From: Desmonostoc muscorum FACHB-395 | GTDB taxonomy: Bacteria; Cyanobacteriota; Cyanobacteriia; Cyanobacteriales; Nostocaceae | Reading direction: 5' to 3' | Length of the DNA stretch: 64,000 nucleotides | Assembly: GCF_014698035.1 (NCBI RefSeq) | Contig: NZ_JACJSF010000024.1 | Location: 33,594 to 97,593, forward strand | In this document: positions 1-10,164 of the stretch, piece after piece | Layout: every line of letters begins with the position of its first letter | How positions within the stretch are numbered: position 1 is the first letter of the stretch | The notes under the pieces: model-generated | Databases searched by the model: none | The model's input: only the letters and a program-made list of their open reading frames with translations | What the model was told of the DNA's origin: nothing | Program-made: the position numbers and the translations under genes

Positions 1-3000
1 GCCGCTAGAGGATCATCAAACAAGTAGCTAATAATTAACTTAATTAGATAAAATTCATGGAGTGTAAACTCATCATTTTCCTTGAGTAGAGCAGGTAAGA
101 TTTTTCCTTCATCCCAGTATTTATCAATTAATAAATCTGAATAATGGCTATATTCAGTTATAAATTCAATTGTCCTTTTAAGAATACTAAATCGCATCAA
201 AAAAGATTCACCAGTTGCAAAGCTAGACTCGAAAATTTTGATTTGTTCTAGTAAACTTTTTAAATCTTCTACACTCATTAAATAGGTATAAAAAAGTCGG
301 AAAAAAGTTGAGACGATCATGTGTACAGAATCTCCAACTTCTAATCCTAAAGTATAAGATTCTTTTAATAAATTGATGGTATCTCGGACAGGTAGCTTGT
401 TGAATTGATTAAATGCAGCTACTTTGAAACTAGTCATACTTTTCAGAGATTTTGCATCAAACTTCTCTACAATTTTTAAAGCTACCTGCCCAAACTTATA
501 GCCTTTTTCTAGTTGATTTAATACCGCATTTAAAACAATGCCAAAATCAGCATATCCTGGTGCTGAAAGTGCTGCATTGCCGTATTTAAGTGATAAGTTA
601 ACTTGTTCACAGGCAATAATTGGAAATAGGTGGGGAGCAGCCTGATGGACAGAGGGAGTGAGGCTGATCATAATTTTCAGGGCAACTAAAGCTTGAGGAT
701 CAGTCATCAAAGGTAGCTCAATTAAGCTTTCAATTTGGCGCTCTCCCAGTGTTGATAAAGTGTTTTCTATAGCTTGATGAATATCTGAAGTAGTAACAGA
801 TTCAAATAAGGGTATTCCAAGCTGTCGGAGAGTTTTACACCCAATATCAATCGCTTTAATCATCTGCCCTTGTACTTGATAATACTGGAGCTTAATTTCA
901 TAAACTTTTACTTTATCTAAAAAAATTGTCGCTCGTTGTATCACTACTTCAATTAGCGATTCCATCTGCTCAAATTCATTACTGATAAATGCAACTTCGG
1001 CAGCAGCGTGATATAAATCTCGCGTTAAGTCATGAGCATTTTCCCAGCCATCACTAATTAATAACTGAATTCCTTGATTGAAATATTGTAGAGCTGCACC
1101 ATAAGCAATCGCTTCTTTGGCTTTGTGACCTGCCTTGAGATTTAGTTTAGCTAATTCTTGACGTTTACTTGGCTGGTTAATGAGTGGAATTCCATAATTT
1201 AAATGACCGACAATCTCAAAAATATTCTCTGACTGCTGGGCTAATGATGTATTTTTTAAAATTAATTGCCCAATTTGGAGATGGGTCAACTCTTTCTGTT
1301 CTTTGGGAATCAAAAAAGAAGCAGCTTGTTGAATGCGATCGTGCAAAAATTTGTATGTGACTGTCTTTTCTTCTAAGCTATCTTCAACCGTTTGTGTGTC
1401 TATATTATTTGTTACATGACCGTTATTTTCTAAAAATAAATCTTGATGAAAACTATAATTAGCACTAGTAGGTAAAATTAATCCTTCTTGTAAAGCTTTC
1501 CATAAAATAGCTGCCGTTTCTGTTTTTGATTTTTCTGAAACTATTGCCAAAGTTACTAAATCAAACTGATTCCCAATACACGCAGCTAACTGTAAGAGTT
1601 GTTGAGTTGATTCAGGAAGCTTACGTAATTGACACACCATGAATTCTACAACATCATCTGTAACTGCTTGCTGATTTACTTGTGTAATTTCATATTTCCA
1701 ACAACCCGAATCAAGGTCAAATTTAATGAATTCCTCTTGATGCAATACTTTGATAAACTGTGTTGTGAAAAACGGATTACCTTGAGTTTTTTGATAGATC
1801 GATTGAGAAAGAGGTGATGCTACATTTTCTGTACATTTCAGTGTATCAGCGACTAACTGATTCAATTGCCCTTGACTTAGTGGTGTTAAAGTAATTGTAT
1901 GAATCGGTGCTTGCGTTTTTTGAATCTCACTCAAAGTCAATATTAATGGATGTGCTGGATTGACCTCATTATCACGATATGCACCAATTAACAATAGATG
2001 ACCTGTATCAGCAATCAATAGTTGCATTAAGTTCAGAGATGCTGAATCTGCCCATTGCAAATCATCTAAAAATATCACTAATGGATGTTCAGCAATAGTA
2101 AAAACTTGTGTAAATTTTTGGAATAATAAATTAAATCTATTTCTGGCCGCAGTTCCTGATAATTCTGGTGCAGGTGGTTGTTCACCAATAATTTTTGATA
2201 ATTCCGGGATGACTTCAATAATTACCTGTCCATTCTCCCCAACAGCTTCTAATATCTGGTTTTTCCATTGCTGGATTTGAGCGTTGTTTAGAGTTAATAA
2301 TTGCCATATTAAATCTCGGAATGCTTGCACAAAAGCACTCAAGGGAATATTCCGTTGAAATTGGTCAAATTTCCCTTTGATAAAATAACCGTGTTGGCGC
2401 ACAATCGGTTTATGAACTTCGTTAATAACCGCAGTCTTTCCAATTCCCGAAAAACCAGTGACCAACATTATTTCAGTTGCACCTTTGCTTACTCTTTCAA
2501 ATGCTTCGATTAGGGTGGCTATTTCCGTTTCTCGTCCATAGAGTTTATCGGGGATAATAAAGCGATCGCACACATCTCTTTGTGCAATTGTGAAACTCTT
2601 AACTTCACCAGCTTTTTGAAGTTGAGTTAAACAATTTTCTAAATCAAATTTCAGACCCAATATACTTTGATAGCGAGATGACGCATTTTTTTCCATCAAT
2701 TTGCTGACAATTTCTGAAAGAACAGACGGAATTTGTGGATCAATTTCATCTACTAATGGCGCTGATTTAGCAATGTGACAATGTACCAATTCCATCAGAT
2801 CATTTGATTGAAAAGGTAATTCACCTGTAAGTAATTCATAGAAGGTTACACCCAAAGAATAAAAGTCGGTTCGGTAGTCAATCCCCTGATTCATTCTTCC
2901 TGTTTGTTCTGGGGAAATATAAGCCAGCGTCCCTTCTAATACATTCGGACTGATTAGGGTTTGGGTTTCTCGTGGTAATAAAGAGGCAATACTAAAGTCA

Positions 3001-3452
3001 ATGAGCTTTACTTGCTTAGTTTCAGGATTAATTAATATATTGGCTGGTTTTATATCTTTATGAATAATTCGATGGCGGGAAAGTATATCTAAGACATCAC
3101 ACAGAGATATTGCAATTTTTAAAAATTCCTTTAAGGATACAACATTATCATTAACGAAATAATCCTTCAGGGAAATTCCCCCAAAGTCTTCCATCACTAA
3201 TATATAACCATTCTGATATGCTTCCAAGCTGTAAGTTTGAATGATTCCGGGATAGTTGAGATTTTTGGTAATGGTGTACTGATTACGAAATTGTACGAGT
3301 TCGCTAAAGCTAGGATAAGGATTTTTCAGCAGTTTGATGATTACAGGTAAGGAGTCAGTTTCCTGGAAACCACGATAAATAAGAGTTCTGGCACTATCAT
3401 AAAGTTGTTCGTTAACTTGATATCCAGGAATACTGAGTTTGGTGCTAATCAT
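1..3452 (-). CDS. Giant Ser/Thr protein kinase / AAA-type ATPase sensor protein (partial, C-terminal part beyond window)
   Basis: The reading frame is open from an ATG at 3452 to the left window edge, about 1150 codons with no stop. The N-terminal third is a Ser/Thr protein kinase: an invariant-Lys strand (VIIKLLKNP), HKDIKPANIL at about residue 129 and DFS in place of DFG. A signalling ATPase follows with the Walker A motif GFSGIGKTAV near residue 332 and a Walker B-like FLDDLQWADSAS. The rest is a long helical, TPR-like region. It is a paralogue of the complete 1801-residue protein at 57289-62694, which ends in GAF and histidine-kinase domains, so those domains are expected outside this window. 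Family knowledge: these cytosolic multidomain sensors are abundant in Nostocales and their ligands are mostly unknown. It points away from the iron genes and need not regulate them. Confidence 0.9.
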   Translation of the reverse strand, partial: MISTKLSIPGYQVNEQLYDSARTLIYRGFQETDSLPVIIKLLKNPYPSFSELVQFRNQYTITKNLNYPGIIQTYSLEAYQNGYILVMEDFGGISLKDYFVNDNVVSLKEFLKIAISLCDVLDILSRHRIIHKDIKPANILINPETKQVKLIDFSIASLLPRETQTLISPNVLEGTLAYISPEQTGRMNQGIDYRTDFYSLGVTFYELLTGELPFQSNDLMELVHCHIAKSAPLVDEIDPQIPSVLSEIVSKLMEKNASSRYQSILGLKFDLENCLTQLQKAGEVKSFTIAQRDVCDRFIIPDKLYGRETEIATLIEAFERVSKGATEIMLVTGFSGIGKTAVINEVHKPIVRQHGYFIKGKFDQFQRNIPLSAFVQAFRDLIWQLLTLNNAQIQQWKNQILEAVGENGQVIIEVIPELSKIIGEQPPAPELSGTAARNRFNLLFQKFTQVFTIAEHPLVIFLDDLQWADSASLNLMQLLIADTGHLLLIGAYRDNEVNPAHPLILTLSEIQKTQAPIHTITLTPLSQGQLNQLVADTLKCTENVASPLSQSIYQKTQGNPFFTTQFIKVLHQEEFIKFDLDSGCWKYEITQVNQQAVTDDVVEFMVCQLRKLPESTQQLLQLAACIGNQFDLVTLAIVSEKSKTETAAILWKALQEGLILPTSANYSFHQDLFLENNGHVTNNIDTQTVEDSLEEKTVTYKFLHDRIQQAASFLIPKEQKELTHLQIGQLILKNTSLAQQSENIFEIVGHLNYGIPLINQPSKRQELAKLNLKAGHKAKEAIAYGAALQYFNQGIQLLISDGWENAHDLTRDLYHAAAEVAFISNEFEQMESLIEVVIQRATIFLDKVKVYEIKLQYYQVQGQMIKAIDIGCKTLRQLGIPLFESVTTSDIHQAIENTLSTLGERQIESLIELPLMTDPQALVALKIMISLTPSVHQAAPHLFPIIACEQVNLSLKYGNAALSAPGYADFGIVLNAVLNQLEKGYKFGQVALKIVEKFDAKSLKSMTSFKVAAFNQFNKLPVRDTINLLKESYTLGLEVGDSVHMIVSTFFRLFYTYLMSVEDLKSLLEQIKIFESSFATGESFLMRFSILKRTIEFITEYSHYSDLLIDKYWDEGKILPALLKENDEFTLHEFYLIKLIISYLFDDPLA

Positions 3453-3584
3453 GCTGGACTTTATCTTTAAGACTTTTACATTTAGTATTCCCAGATGCCT
3501 AAATAAATTTACTTTAACGACTAGCTACTTATAAAACCAGATTCACCACGCTTGAAATGGAACTAAGCACAGGGGTTGACATGT

Positions 3585-3701
3585 AATACTTCTCGGTTAA
3601 GGGGAAAAGGGGAAGGGGAAAGAAAAAACCTTTCACCCTTACCCTTTTCCCTTTACCCAAAATCCGATTCCGAATTAAAAATGCACAAAGCGAGAAGTAT
3701 T
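3585..3701. repeat. Imperfect palindromic element in the kinase/MFS intergenic gap
   Basis: The arms AATACTTCTCG (3585-3595) and CGAGAAGTATT (3691-3701) are perfect inverted copies. Inside them a purine-rich GGGGAAAAGG run (about 3600-3623) faces a complementary CCCTTTTCC run (about 3632-3657), so nearly the whole segment can fold into one hairpin. This looks like a small non-autonomous repeat of the kind scattered in Nostoc genomes. It could also act as a transcription stop after the MFS gene. The 60-codon open frame through it is low-complexity and I do not regard it as a gene. Confidence 0.6.
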
Positions 3702-3720
3702 GGATTGACATTTGCTGTCA

Positions 3721-5028
3721 CTATTTCCGCAGTGCTGTATTAGCATCATGATCAGGCAGCATAATTTCTACGTCACGCAAAGTGCGGAAAGCATATCCAC
3801 TTAAGCCAATAAGTAACATCCCTAGCGAAGAGATGAAGTACAAAACTGCCATACCCGAACCTTTTCCCGTGCCGAATATCCAGCCTAATATGGGTGCAAG
3901 ACTACCATCTGGCATCATTGCAGGTTCAAAAATATAGTCGGCTAGTGGCCCAGCTATCAAATAAGCAACCGTTGAAGCAACCAACGTTACAACCTTTAGA
4001 GTCGCAAAAACACGTCCTTGGATCTGAGGATTAACCTTGGTTAGCCAGATAGCATCACAAGAACTGCCAAGTATGGGAAAATTCAGAGATGAACAGAATT
4101 GAGCTGGAATCCAAATCAATGGTGTCTTAGCTAGACCAAAGATAATTTTGCCCAAACCAACACCGATCATACCAAGTAGCACCCCATCTATACGACGCTT
4201 GAAACCACCCCAGCTATTGATGAGTAATACGCCAACTATTCCACCAATTCCTGCTGCTGAGGCTAAAGTGCCTAACACCTTAGCATCATTACCAGTCAGC
4301 GCTAGAACCATCGGTGAATAGATTGAGAGTCCAAAGTCATAGGCAAATGTAAATACAAATGCTAACACTAGCATGGCAAGCAAACTTGGACGTACAGCAA
4401 TGTAATGCCAACCAAAGTAAATCTCCTGCTTCCAATTAGTGAAACTTTGAGTGTTTACTGCTGTCATACTAGGTTGTGGGATATGTACTCCTAAAACTGT
4501 GGTGACAGCGAATACAAAACTCACAATATCGATAATTAATATCCCAACAAGCCCAATAACTGAGTAGAGAATGCCTGCTAGTGTTGGTGCGATGATACTA
4601 GAACCGTAATCAGCTAAAAATCTCAGACTGCTAACACGACTGTAGTGCTGCTTGGGCATCATCGTAGATATGGATGTTGAGTAAGCCAGTTCTTGAACTA
4701 CCTCAAAAATACCTTGGATAGCGACAGCTAAGTATAAATGCCATAATTGCAGATGTCTAGTTGAATAAAGTAGTAAGACAGCGATCGCTACAACACCACT
4801 CACTGTATCCCCAACTATCATCAGATATTTACGGTTCCAACGATCTACAATAAACCCAGCGATAGGAGCCATCAATACTTGTGGCAATTGTGCAAACAAC
4901 CCAAACAACGCTATTGCTGTAACCTGATGCGTTAGTTCCCATATCCAGATAGTGAATGCGAAGCCAGTCATCCCACTACCAATAATAGAAACGGTTTGAC
5001 CAAGCCAAATAATGATGAATATACGCAC
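3721..5028 (-). CDS. MFS transporter, candidate siderophore exporter
   Basis: This 435-residue polytopic inner-membrane protein has about 12 hydrophobic segments. It has the MFS loop 2-3 signature region (GFIVDRWNRKYLM, near residues 58-70) and a long central cytoplasmic loop after helix 6, the layout of the MFS_3/EntS-like drug and siderophore efflux group. The start is GTG (GTG CGT ATA at 5028); no better in-frame ATG lies just upstream. It sits 52 bp downstream of the PepSY gene on the same strand and is probably co-transcribed with it. Context suggests export of the product of the neighbouring NRPS cluster, or import of freed siderophore. That substrate is inference; a generic MFS efflux role is the alternative. 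Confidence 0.85.
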   Translation of the reverse strand: MRIFIIIWLGQTVSIIGSGMTGFAFTIWIWELTHQVTAIALFGLFAQLPQVLMAPIAGFIVDRWNRKYLMIVGDTVSGVVAIAVLLLYSTRHLQLWHLYLAVAIQGIFEVVQELAYSTSISTMMPKQHYSRVSSLRFLADYGSSIIAPTLAGILYSVIGLVGILIIDIVSFVFAVTTVLGVHIPQPSMTAVNTQSFTNWKQEIYFGWHYIAVRPSLLAMLVLAFVFTFAYDFGLSIYSPMVLALTGNDAKVLGTLASAAGIGGIVGVLLINSWGGFKRRIDGVLLGMIGVGLGKIIFGLAKTPLIWIPAQFCSSLNFPILGSSCDAIWLTKVNPQIQGRVFATLKVVTLVASTVAYLIAGPLADYIFEPAMMPDGSLAPILGWIFGTGKGSGMAVLYFISSLGMLLIGLSGYAFRTLRDVEIMLPDHDANTALRK

Positions 5029-5080
5029 TTGTATGAGTCTTAAATTATAGGTTTGTGGCGGTTGGCAAATTAACCTTCAA

Positions 5081-6226
5081 TTAATCTTGATGGTTCTTTG
5101 ATAGCTCTATTACCTGATTGTGGCGGACAGATTTTTCTCGGTAGCGATGTTGGTACATGACAAAGCCACTTATAAATAAAATTAAGGGTGATAATCCGAC
5201 AAATACGTAGAGAATGCGCGTGGATAAACCACCAAATGTACCATAGTGTAGGGGAATAAAAGAGTTGAGGATGCGATCGCCCAATGGCATTTTTAAAGCA
5301 TTATCAACTCGCAAAACTTTACCCGTGTACTGGTCAAGATAAACATTACTCTGACCACGTTCTGCATTTTCCTGGGGTAGCTTAAAGCTAATTGTCAAGC
5401 TGTCTTCAGGTTGACTAGGGAAGGAAATACTCCTGACCATAGCACCTGGCAAGGCAGCATCAGCAATTTTTAGTTGTTCTGTAAGTCGCAACGGTAATTG
5501 ACCAGGTTTGGGCACAGAAACAGGTTCTGGTTGCTTTTTGGTAAATGTTACTGCATAAATTATGGGTTCGGTGAAGTCGTAGAAATTCCAGCAGAAGCCA
5601 GTAAAGGCAGTCAGCGTCAGGAACACCACTGTAATAATACCTGCTACTTTATGAATGTCGAAGTTCAGCCGCTTTGGATGAGCATTCCACTTGATCTTGA
5701 ATCCTGAAATCAGCCTGCGCCATCCAGGCCAGAGAATGACACCCGTAATACTCAGAACGAGCAACAGGAATGCTATAACTCCAACGATGGTCATCCCAAT
5801 GTCTCCAGCCATCAGATTATAATGGAGTTCATACAGCAAAAGAATCAATGTTCTGTCCGATCGCTCGCCCATAATTGCAGCAGTATAAGGATTGACAATA
5901 ACATCTATCCCTTTGTCATCAGGAGCAACGAAGGCAAACATAATTGGTTCATCTGGCTCTGAAGGGATATAGACTTTATTGAGTTTTAAGTCCTTTCGGG
6001 ATGAATCATATTCCGCTTTCACAGTATTTACCACTGACTCTAGAGACAGTGGCGCTTCTTGGGGAGAGATATATCCAAACTGTTGGGCTACTAAAAAGTG
6101 GTTAATTTCCTTCTGAAAGACCAATAAACTACCTGTCAAGCCAATTATAATCAGCACAAATCCCATAGCTAAACCGAGGTAGCGGTGTAGAGTAAATGCC
6201 CAGTTACGGAATGTTTTGGATTTCAT
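5081..6226 (-). CDS. PepSY-associated transmembrane protein (PiuB-like, iron-linked)
   Basis: The 381-residue membrane protein starts with the typical WAFTLHRYLGLAMGF helix and has further transmembrane segments near residues 145-170, 190-215 and 335-360, with a large periplasmic PepSY-type region between them. Histidines in or next to helices (HRYLG, HYNLMAG, HKVAG, HYGTFGG) resemble the heme-binding pattern of PepSY_TM proteins. Members of this family are frequently iron-regulated and lie next to TonB-dependent siderophore receptors, where a role in reduction or handling of the imported ferric siderophore is proposed (established association; the reaction is less certain). It lies between the receptor and the MFS exporter on the same strand, supporting one iron-uptake group. 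Confidence 0.88.
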   Translation of the reverse strand: MKSKTFRNWAFTLHRYLGLAMGFVLIIIGLTGSLLVFQKEINHFLVAQQFGYISPQEAPLSLESVVNTVKAEYDSSRKDLKLNKVYIPSEPDEPIMFAFVAPDDKGIDVIVNPYTAAIMGERSDRTLILLLYELHYNLMAGDIGMTIVGVIAFLLLVLSITGVILWPGWRRLISGFKIKWNAHPKRLNFDIHKVAGIITVVFLTLTAFTGFCWNFYDFTEPIIYAVTFTKKQPEPVSVPKPGQLPLRLTEQLKIADAALPGAMVRSISFPSQPEDSLTISFKLPQENAERGQSNVYLDQYTGKVLRVDNALKMPLGDRILNSFIPLHYGTFGGLSTRILYVFVGLSPLILFISGFVMYQHRYREKSVRHNQVIELSKNHQD

Positions 6227-6280
6227 TGCAGATACCCTTTACATACATTGATTACCCTTCTCATTTCTCCTGTTGAAGAA

Positions 6281-6514
6281 GAATTCAGAAGTCAGAATTC
6301 AGAATTCAGAATCAATTAGTGGGGGATTCAAAGCCGCCACTTTCTTGTTGACTACCAAATTTTCAATTTGGTAGGGGTCTTAAACCCGTTTATTTCAGAC
6401 GCTCTCTAGGAGACGCTGCGCGTAGCTTGCTTCTCTGTAAGAGTACGCAGACTCGCTATCCGCCACTCGCACAGAATTCAATTCTGAATTCTGACTCCTG
6501 ACTCCTGAATTCTG
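6281..6514. repeat. Inverted-repeat element built of GAATTCAG-type units
   Basis: The left arm 6281-6313 is made of repeated GAATTCAGA/AGTCAGAATTC units. The right arm 6472-6514 carries the same units inverted (TTCTGAATTCTGACTCC and so on). Between them lie a small perfect hairpin (ACCAAATT/AATTTGGT, about 6354-6373) and the GGAGACGCTGCGCG-type sequence common in Nostoc intergenic repeats. It fills almost the whole gap between the receptor and PepSY genes and may reduce read-through between them. No gene is visible. Confidence 0.6.
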
Positions 6515-6518
6515 TTCG

Positions 6519-9200
6519 TTAAAAACTGAATGAAATTGTGCCTTGAACTGTGAAAGGTGCTTGTGGGAATACATAAAAGCCGTTGGTTTCGTAGTATTTC
6601 ACATCAAACAGATTTTTGAAATTGAGTGCGGCTCCCCAATCATTACGTTTGTAGAAGATAGTCGCATCGGTTCTAACATAGGAAGGAAGAGTAAACGGAT
6701 CGCTCTGGTTAGTAATGCGATCGCCTATAAAAAATAACCCTGCACCAAAACCGAACCCTTGCAAATCACCACTCTGGATTTCATAAGTTGTCCATAGACT
6801 AGCGCCATGATAGGGTGCATTTACTAACCGCGAACCTTTCAAAGAAGGATCGTTGTCTTCGCTGACATAGGCATCATTTAAAAAACCAGAAGCTATTATC
6901 TTCCAACCGGGTGTAATTTCTCCTGCCACATCCAGTTCAATTCCACGACTTTTTACCTCTCCGACTGCAAAGAATACATCAGGATTATCAGGATCAACTG
7001 TCGGTATATTAGTCTTTGTAATATCATAAGCTGCTAACGTTAGCGATATCTGAGGGCTCAGATCGGCTTTAATCCCGACTTCATACTGAGTACCCCGCGA
7101 AGGCTCCAGTGCTTCTCCATTCGACCTAAAATTATTAGGTACAAAGGAACGACTATAACTGACATACAGCGAGATTGGTTCTATTGGCTGATAAACTAAT
7201 CCGACACGCGGTGAAAAGGCTGTATCATAAAAATTAGATTCTTCTGGCTCGCTACCATTAATTGTGTCAGGAATGAATTTATTGTTGTAATCAACAAAAT
7301 CATATCTGCCGCCGACTAGCAATTTCAAATTTGGCAGCAATGTCACTTGGTCTTGTAAATAAATTGCTGCTGTATTTGTGGTTGAATCGGACTTTACTGC
7401 ATAGGTAAAACTTTCACGGGATGGAATTTCATATCCATAGACAGGAGCGAAGATATTTAGTGATGAAATACTTGCTTGATCGAGTGAATAATTACTAATG
7501 CTTCTACTGAATTCCACACCAAAAAGTAGCTGATGCTGAATTGATCCAGTTTTGAATTCACTAATCAAATCGGTTTGCAGCGATAAATCGTTACTTTCAC
7601 CAGCAGAAAGACCTGTAGAGTAGTCTCGCGATAAGGTATCGCCAACTAACTCATTAGGATTAATGTGGGTATCATTTGTCTCAATAAATTGACCAGATAA
7701 ATTACTCCGCAGACGCAAGTTTTCATTAAATCGATGGTCTAGGGTTAAAGCAAAGCGGTTATTTTCAATATTAATCGAGTCGCTTGGTTCGCCTAAATTC
7801 CGGCTGATAGGGAGGTCAAGAAAAACACTGTTAGGTAAAAAACCACGATCAAATACTCTATTGACCTTTGTGTATTCGTATTCTAGAGAGATGTTTGTGG
7901 CATCATCAATCTTGTAGCTGACAATGGGAGAGATAGAGAAAACATCCCCATTGACAAAATCACGAAAACTACCAGAGTTTTCATAGGCAATATTGAGACG
8001 ATATAAAAGATTTTTCTCTGGAGTCAGGGGCCCAGAAATATCAATGGACGAACGATAAAAACTGTAACTTCCTACTGTAAATTCGCCTGCGTAGTAGGGT
8101 TCATTTAACGGTTGTTTTGTGACGTAATTAACAATACCACCTGGTTCAAATTTACCATACAGCACTGAAGCTGGGCCTTTTAGAACTTCAACCTGTTCGA
8201 CGTTTGCGCCATAGATAAAAGCGTTTTGAGTTTTGAAGCCATTTCTCAGGATGTTTGAGTTGAGAAATCCCCGAATCGTTAAGTCATCTACAGCGCCACT
8301 ATAGCCTGTTCCCACCGATACACCAGACACGTTACGGGCTGCATCTGAAATCCGAGTGATTCCCTGCTCCTCAATTACTTGTTTGGGTACAACTTGAATG
8401 GACTGAGGAATATCGCGCAGTGGGGTGTCGGTTCTGGTTGCAGTTGATGTTTCAGGTACACGATATCCATCAGGATCGCCCGTCACTACTAGTTCAATCG
8501 GTTCATCACTCGCCGCAGAAGGTTGACTTGGCGGAGTTTCTGTTTCTGACTGATTTGCTTCAGGCTTTTGTGGTGTTTGTGTTTGTTGTCCTTGGGATGT
8601 GGAAGACGTAGCACTAGCCACACTCAAAATCAAACCCTCGTCAGGACTGTCAAACAACTCTACAGTCGGTACACTCGCTTCACCAATCACCGTGACTCGG
8701 ATAGTATTGGCATCAAAGTTTGCGACCGTTATCTCAGTAATACCTGCAATTGGCCGCTCCGAGCGAAATGTGAATGTATCACCTGAAGGTAAACGTAATT
8801 GGGCGTTGGGAATATCAGCGATAAAATTATTGCCCGAACTGCGATTCACCAGTTGTAATTTTTCACCAAGGGCAGTTTGTAAAATCACTTCCACTCCCTG
8901 AGTGGTGGGATTAGCCTTAACTGCACTCACTGGGACAATTTCCGTGGTACTCCCTTGGCTGAGTTGTGGTGGTTGTCGAAGTATCTCTGCACTCTTGCCA
9001 GGATGTACTAACTCACTTATTCGTTGAATCTCTCTGATTGGTTCCCCAGTAAATGGTTGATTGGAATTAGCATCTGTTGGAGTTGACTTGAGATGCTCTG
9101 ATACACCTATCCCTACTTCTTCACTTCTAGCAGCAGTTGCGATCGATACAGTCAAAGAGCTTGTCAATAACAGGTAGGGAAGCAATTTTTTCAGTTTCAT
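6519..9200 (-). CDS. TonB-dependent siderophore receptor with N-terminal AMIN domain
   Basis: I place the start at ATG 9200, giving MKLKKLLPYLLL followed by a hydrophobic stretch and an AAA-type cleavage region, a clean signal peptide. An in-frame GTG at 9218 would add six residues. After the signal peptide comes a spacer and an AMIN domain at about residues 85-195 (EVILQTALGEKLQL to DEGLILSV), the cyanobacterial feature in such receptors. A Gln/Pro/Ser-rich linker follows, then the plug domain (TDTPLRDIPQSIQVVP to KGPASVLYGKFEPGGIVNYVTK, about 255-365) and a 22-strand-type barrel ending in an aromatic residue (GTISFSF). The fold matches FhuA/IutA-like ferric-siderophore receptors that use TonB-ExbBD energy. 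It is divergent from the NRPS/PKS cluster, so the natural inference is uptake of that product. Confidence 0.93.
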   Translation of the reverse strand: MKLKKLLPYLLLTSSLTVSIATAARSEEVGIGVSEHLKSTPTDANSNQPFTGEPIREIQRISELVHPGKSAEILRQPPQLSQGSTTEIVPVSAVKANPTTQGVEVILQTALGEKLQLVNRSSGNNFIADIPNAQLRLPSGDTFTFRSERPIAGITEITVANFDANTIRVTVIGEASVPTVELFDSPDEGLILSVASATSSTSQGQQTQTPQKPEANQSETETPPSQPSAASDEPIELVVTGDPDGYRVPETSTATRTDTPLRDIPQSIQVVPKQVIEEQGITRISDAARNVSGVSVGTGYSGAVDDLTIRGFLNSNILRNGFKTQNAFIYGANVEQVEVLKGPASVLYGKFEPGGIVNYVTKQPLNEPYYAGEFTVGSYSFYRSSIDISGPLTPEKNLLYRLNIAYENSGSFRDFVNGDVFSISPIVSYKIDDATNISLEYEYTKVNRVFDRGFLPNSVFLDLPISRNLGEPSDSINIENNRFALTLDHRFNENLRLRSNLSGQFIETNDTHINPNELVGDTLSRDYSTGLSAGESNDLSLQTDLISEFKTGSIQHQLLFGVEFSRSISNYSLDQASISSLNIFAPVYGYEIPSRESFTYAVKSDSTTNTAAIYLQDQVTLLPNLKLLVGGRYDFVDYNNKFIPDTINGSEPEESNFYDTAFSPRVGLVYQPIEPISLYVSYSRSFVPNNFRSNGEALEPSRGTQYEVGIKADLSPQISLTLAAYDITKTNIPTVDPDNPDVFFAVGEVKSRGIELDVAGEITPGWKIIASGFLNDAYVSEDNDPSLKGSRLVNAPYHGASLWTTYEIQSGDLQGFGFGAGLFFIGDRITNQSDPFTLPSYVRTDATIFYKRNDWGAALNFKNLFDVKYYETNGFYVFPQAPFTVQGTISFSF

Positions 9201-9479
9201 TCCAATCCAGATCCTCACGGTCTACTAGTAGCCTTAGAACTTAATAGAAAAGTTTTTCATTTCAAATCTGAAATTAAACTATTTTAGCCACAAAGTAAAG
9301 TGACAATATATCGCAAGATATTTGACAGTCTTTATCAAGATTTTCTAGCTTATAAAGCTAAAAGACAGCTAATAGCTGGAATAGATATAGTTAAAATGAT
9401 ACAAGTGCAAGACAAGTGTTACTAAAGAAAATGTTGTCCTAATCAATATTTAGAAGACTTTAAAATATTTTTACCAAAT

Positions 9480-9507
9480 AAAATTAGTATAAAATTATAC
9501 TAATTTT
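9480..9507. promoter_or_regulatory. 28-bp AT-rich inverted repeat, candidate operator
   Basis: Arms AAAATTAGTATAA (9480-9492) and its exact complement (9495-9507) flank a 2-base centre. The site lies about 280 bp upstream of the receptor start in the divergent region. Its symmetry fits a dimeric repressor site, possibly Fur-like in AT content, but it does not match the classical Fur box. It could instead be a fortuitous hairpin. Confidence 0.35.
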
Positions 9508-9647
9508 GCAAACAAAGAATACATCGAATTTCATCTGAATGGAATGCAATAACTTGATTGCCCATAGCTCAAATGCGTTTAAACGCACTTAAATTAAAGA
9601 AAATAAGATTGATCGGTTAGACTCTCTATCAATTTGCCAACGACTAA

Positions 9648-9854
9648 GAGGATGTTTGAAAAGTCCTCTTCTTGGTAACAAAACGTTTAGATCCCCCTAA
9701 ATCCACGCCACATGCTCCACTTGGGGAGACCCCAAGACCGCAGTGGCTCCCCTTAAAAAGGGGGACTTTGACTCCGGTTCCACCCTTTTTAAGGGGGGTT
9801 AGGGGGGATCAATGAGTGCCTAAAATTACAGCCAACTACTTTTCAAACAACCTC
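9648..9854. mobile_element. MITE-like palindromic repeat element (about 207 bp)
   Basis: Terminal inverted repeats GAGGATGTTTGAAAAGT (9648-9664) and ACTTTTCAAACAACCTC (9838-9854) differ at one base. A second inner pair, GATCCCCCTAA (about 9690-9700) and TTAGGGGGGATC (about 9799-9810), and a third, CCTTAAAAAGGGGG facing CCCTTTTTAAGGGG, nest inside. No open frame is present. Its structure is that of a non-autonomous transposable or interspersed repeat typical of Nostoc. Confidence 0.65.
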
Positions 9855-10164
9855 TAAAGCCAAATCAAGGTTTTTAAACCCACGGACGTTAGTAATGCCT
9901 CGTACAAAAGGGGTTTATAACCGCTTTTTTAATGTTAAATTGACACCTATCAGTAGTACCTTGTCCCTGTGATGGTCTGTATTCTGACTGATTAAGCATT
10001 GCTCTAACTTGCTGTGATCGCTGACAGAAAATCAGCTTAATCTACGGAAGATCAGGTTATAAAAATATAATCTATTTACACAAATCAATAAGAATTACCT
10101 ATCAATAGCTAGTTGCATAAAGCGATACTCTCCTCTAAAGTAAGCAGAGTACTTGAAAATTGCT

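Noticed and set aside
3529..3711. 60-codon minus-strand open frame
   Set aside because: It runs through the low-complexity arms of the palindromic element at 3585-3701 and has no ribosome binding site or recognisable domain.
8420..8901. Plus-strand frames of up to 100 codons inside the receptor gene
   Set aside because: They lie antisense to the Gln/Pro/Ser-rich linker and AMIN region of the receptor and have composition expected of a complementary frame.
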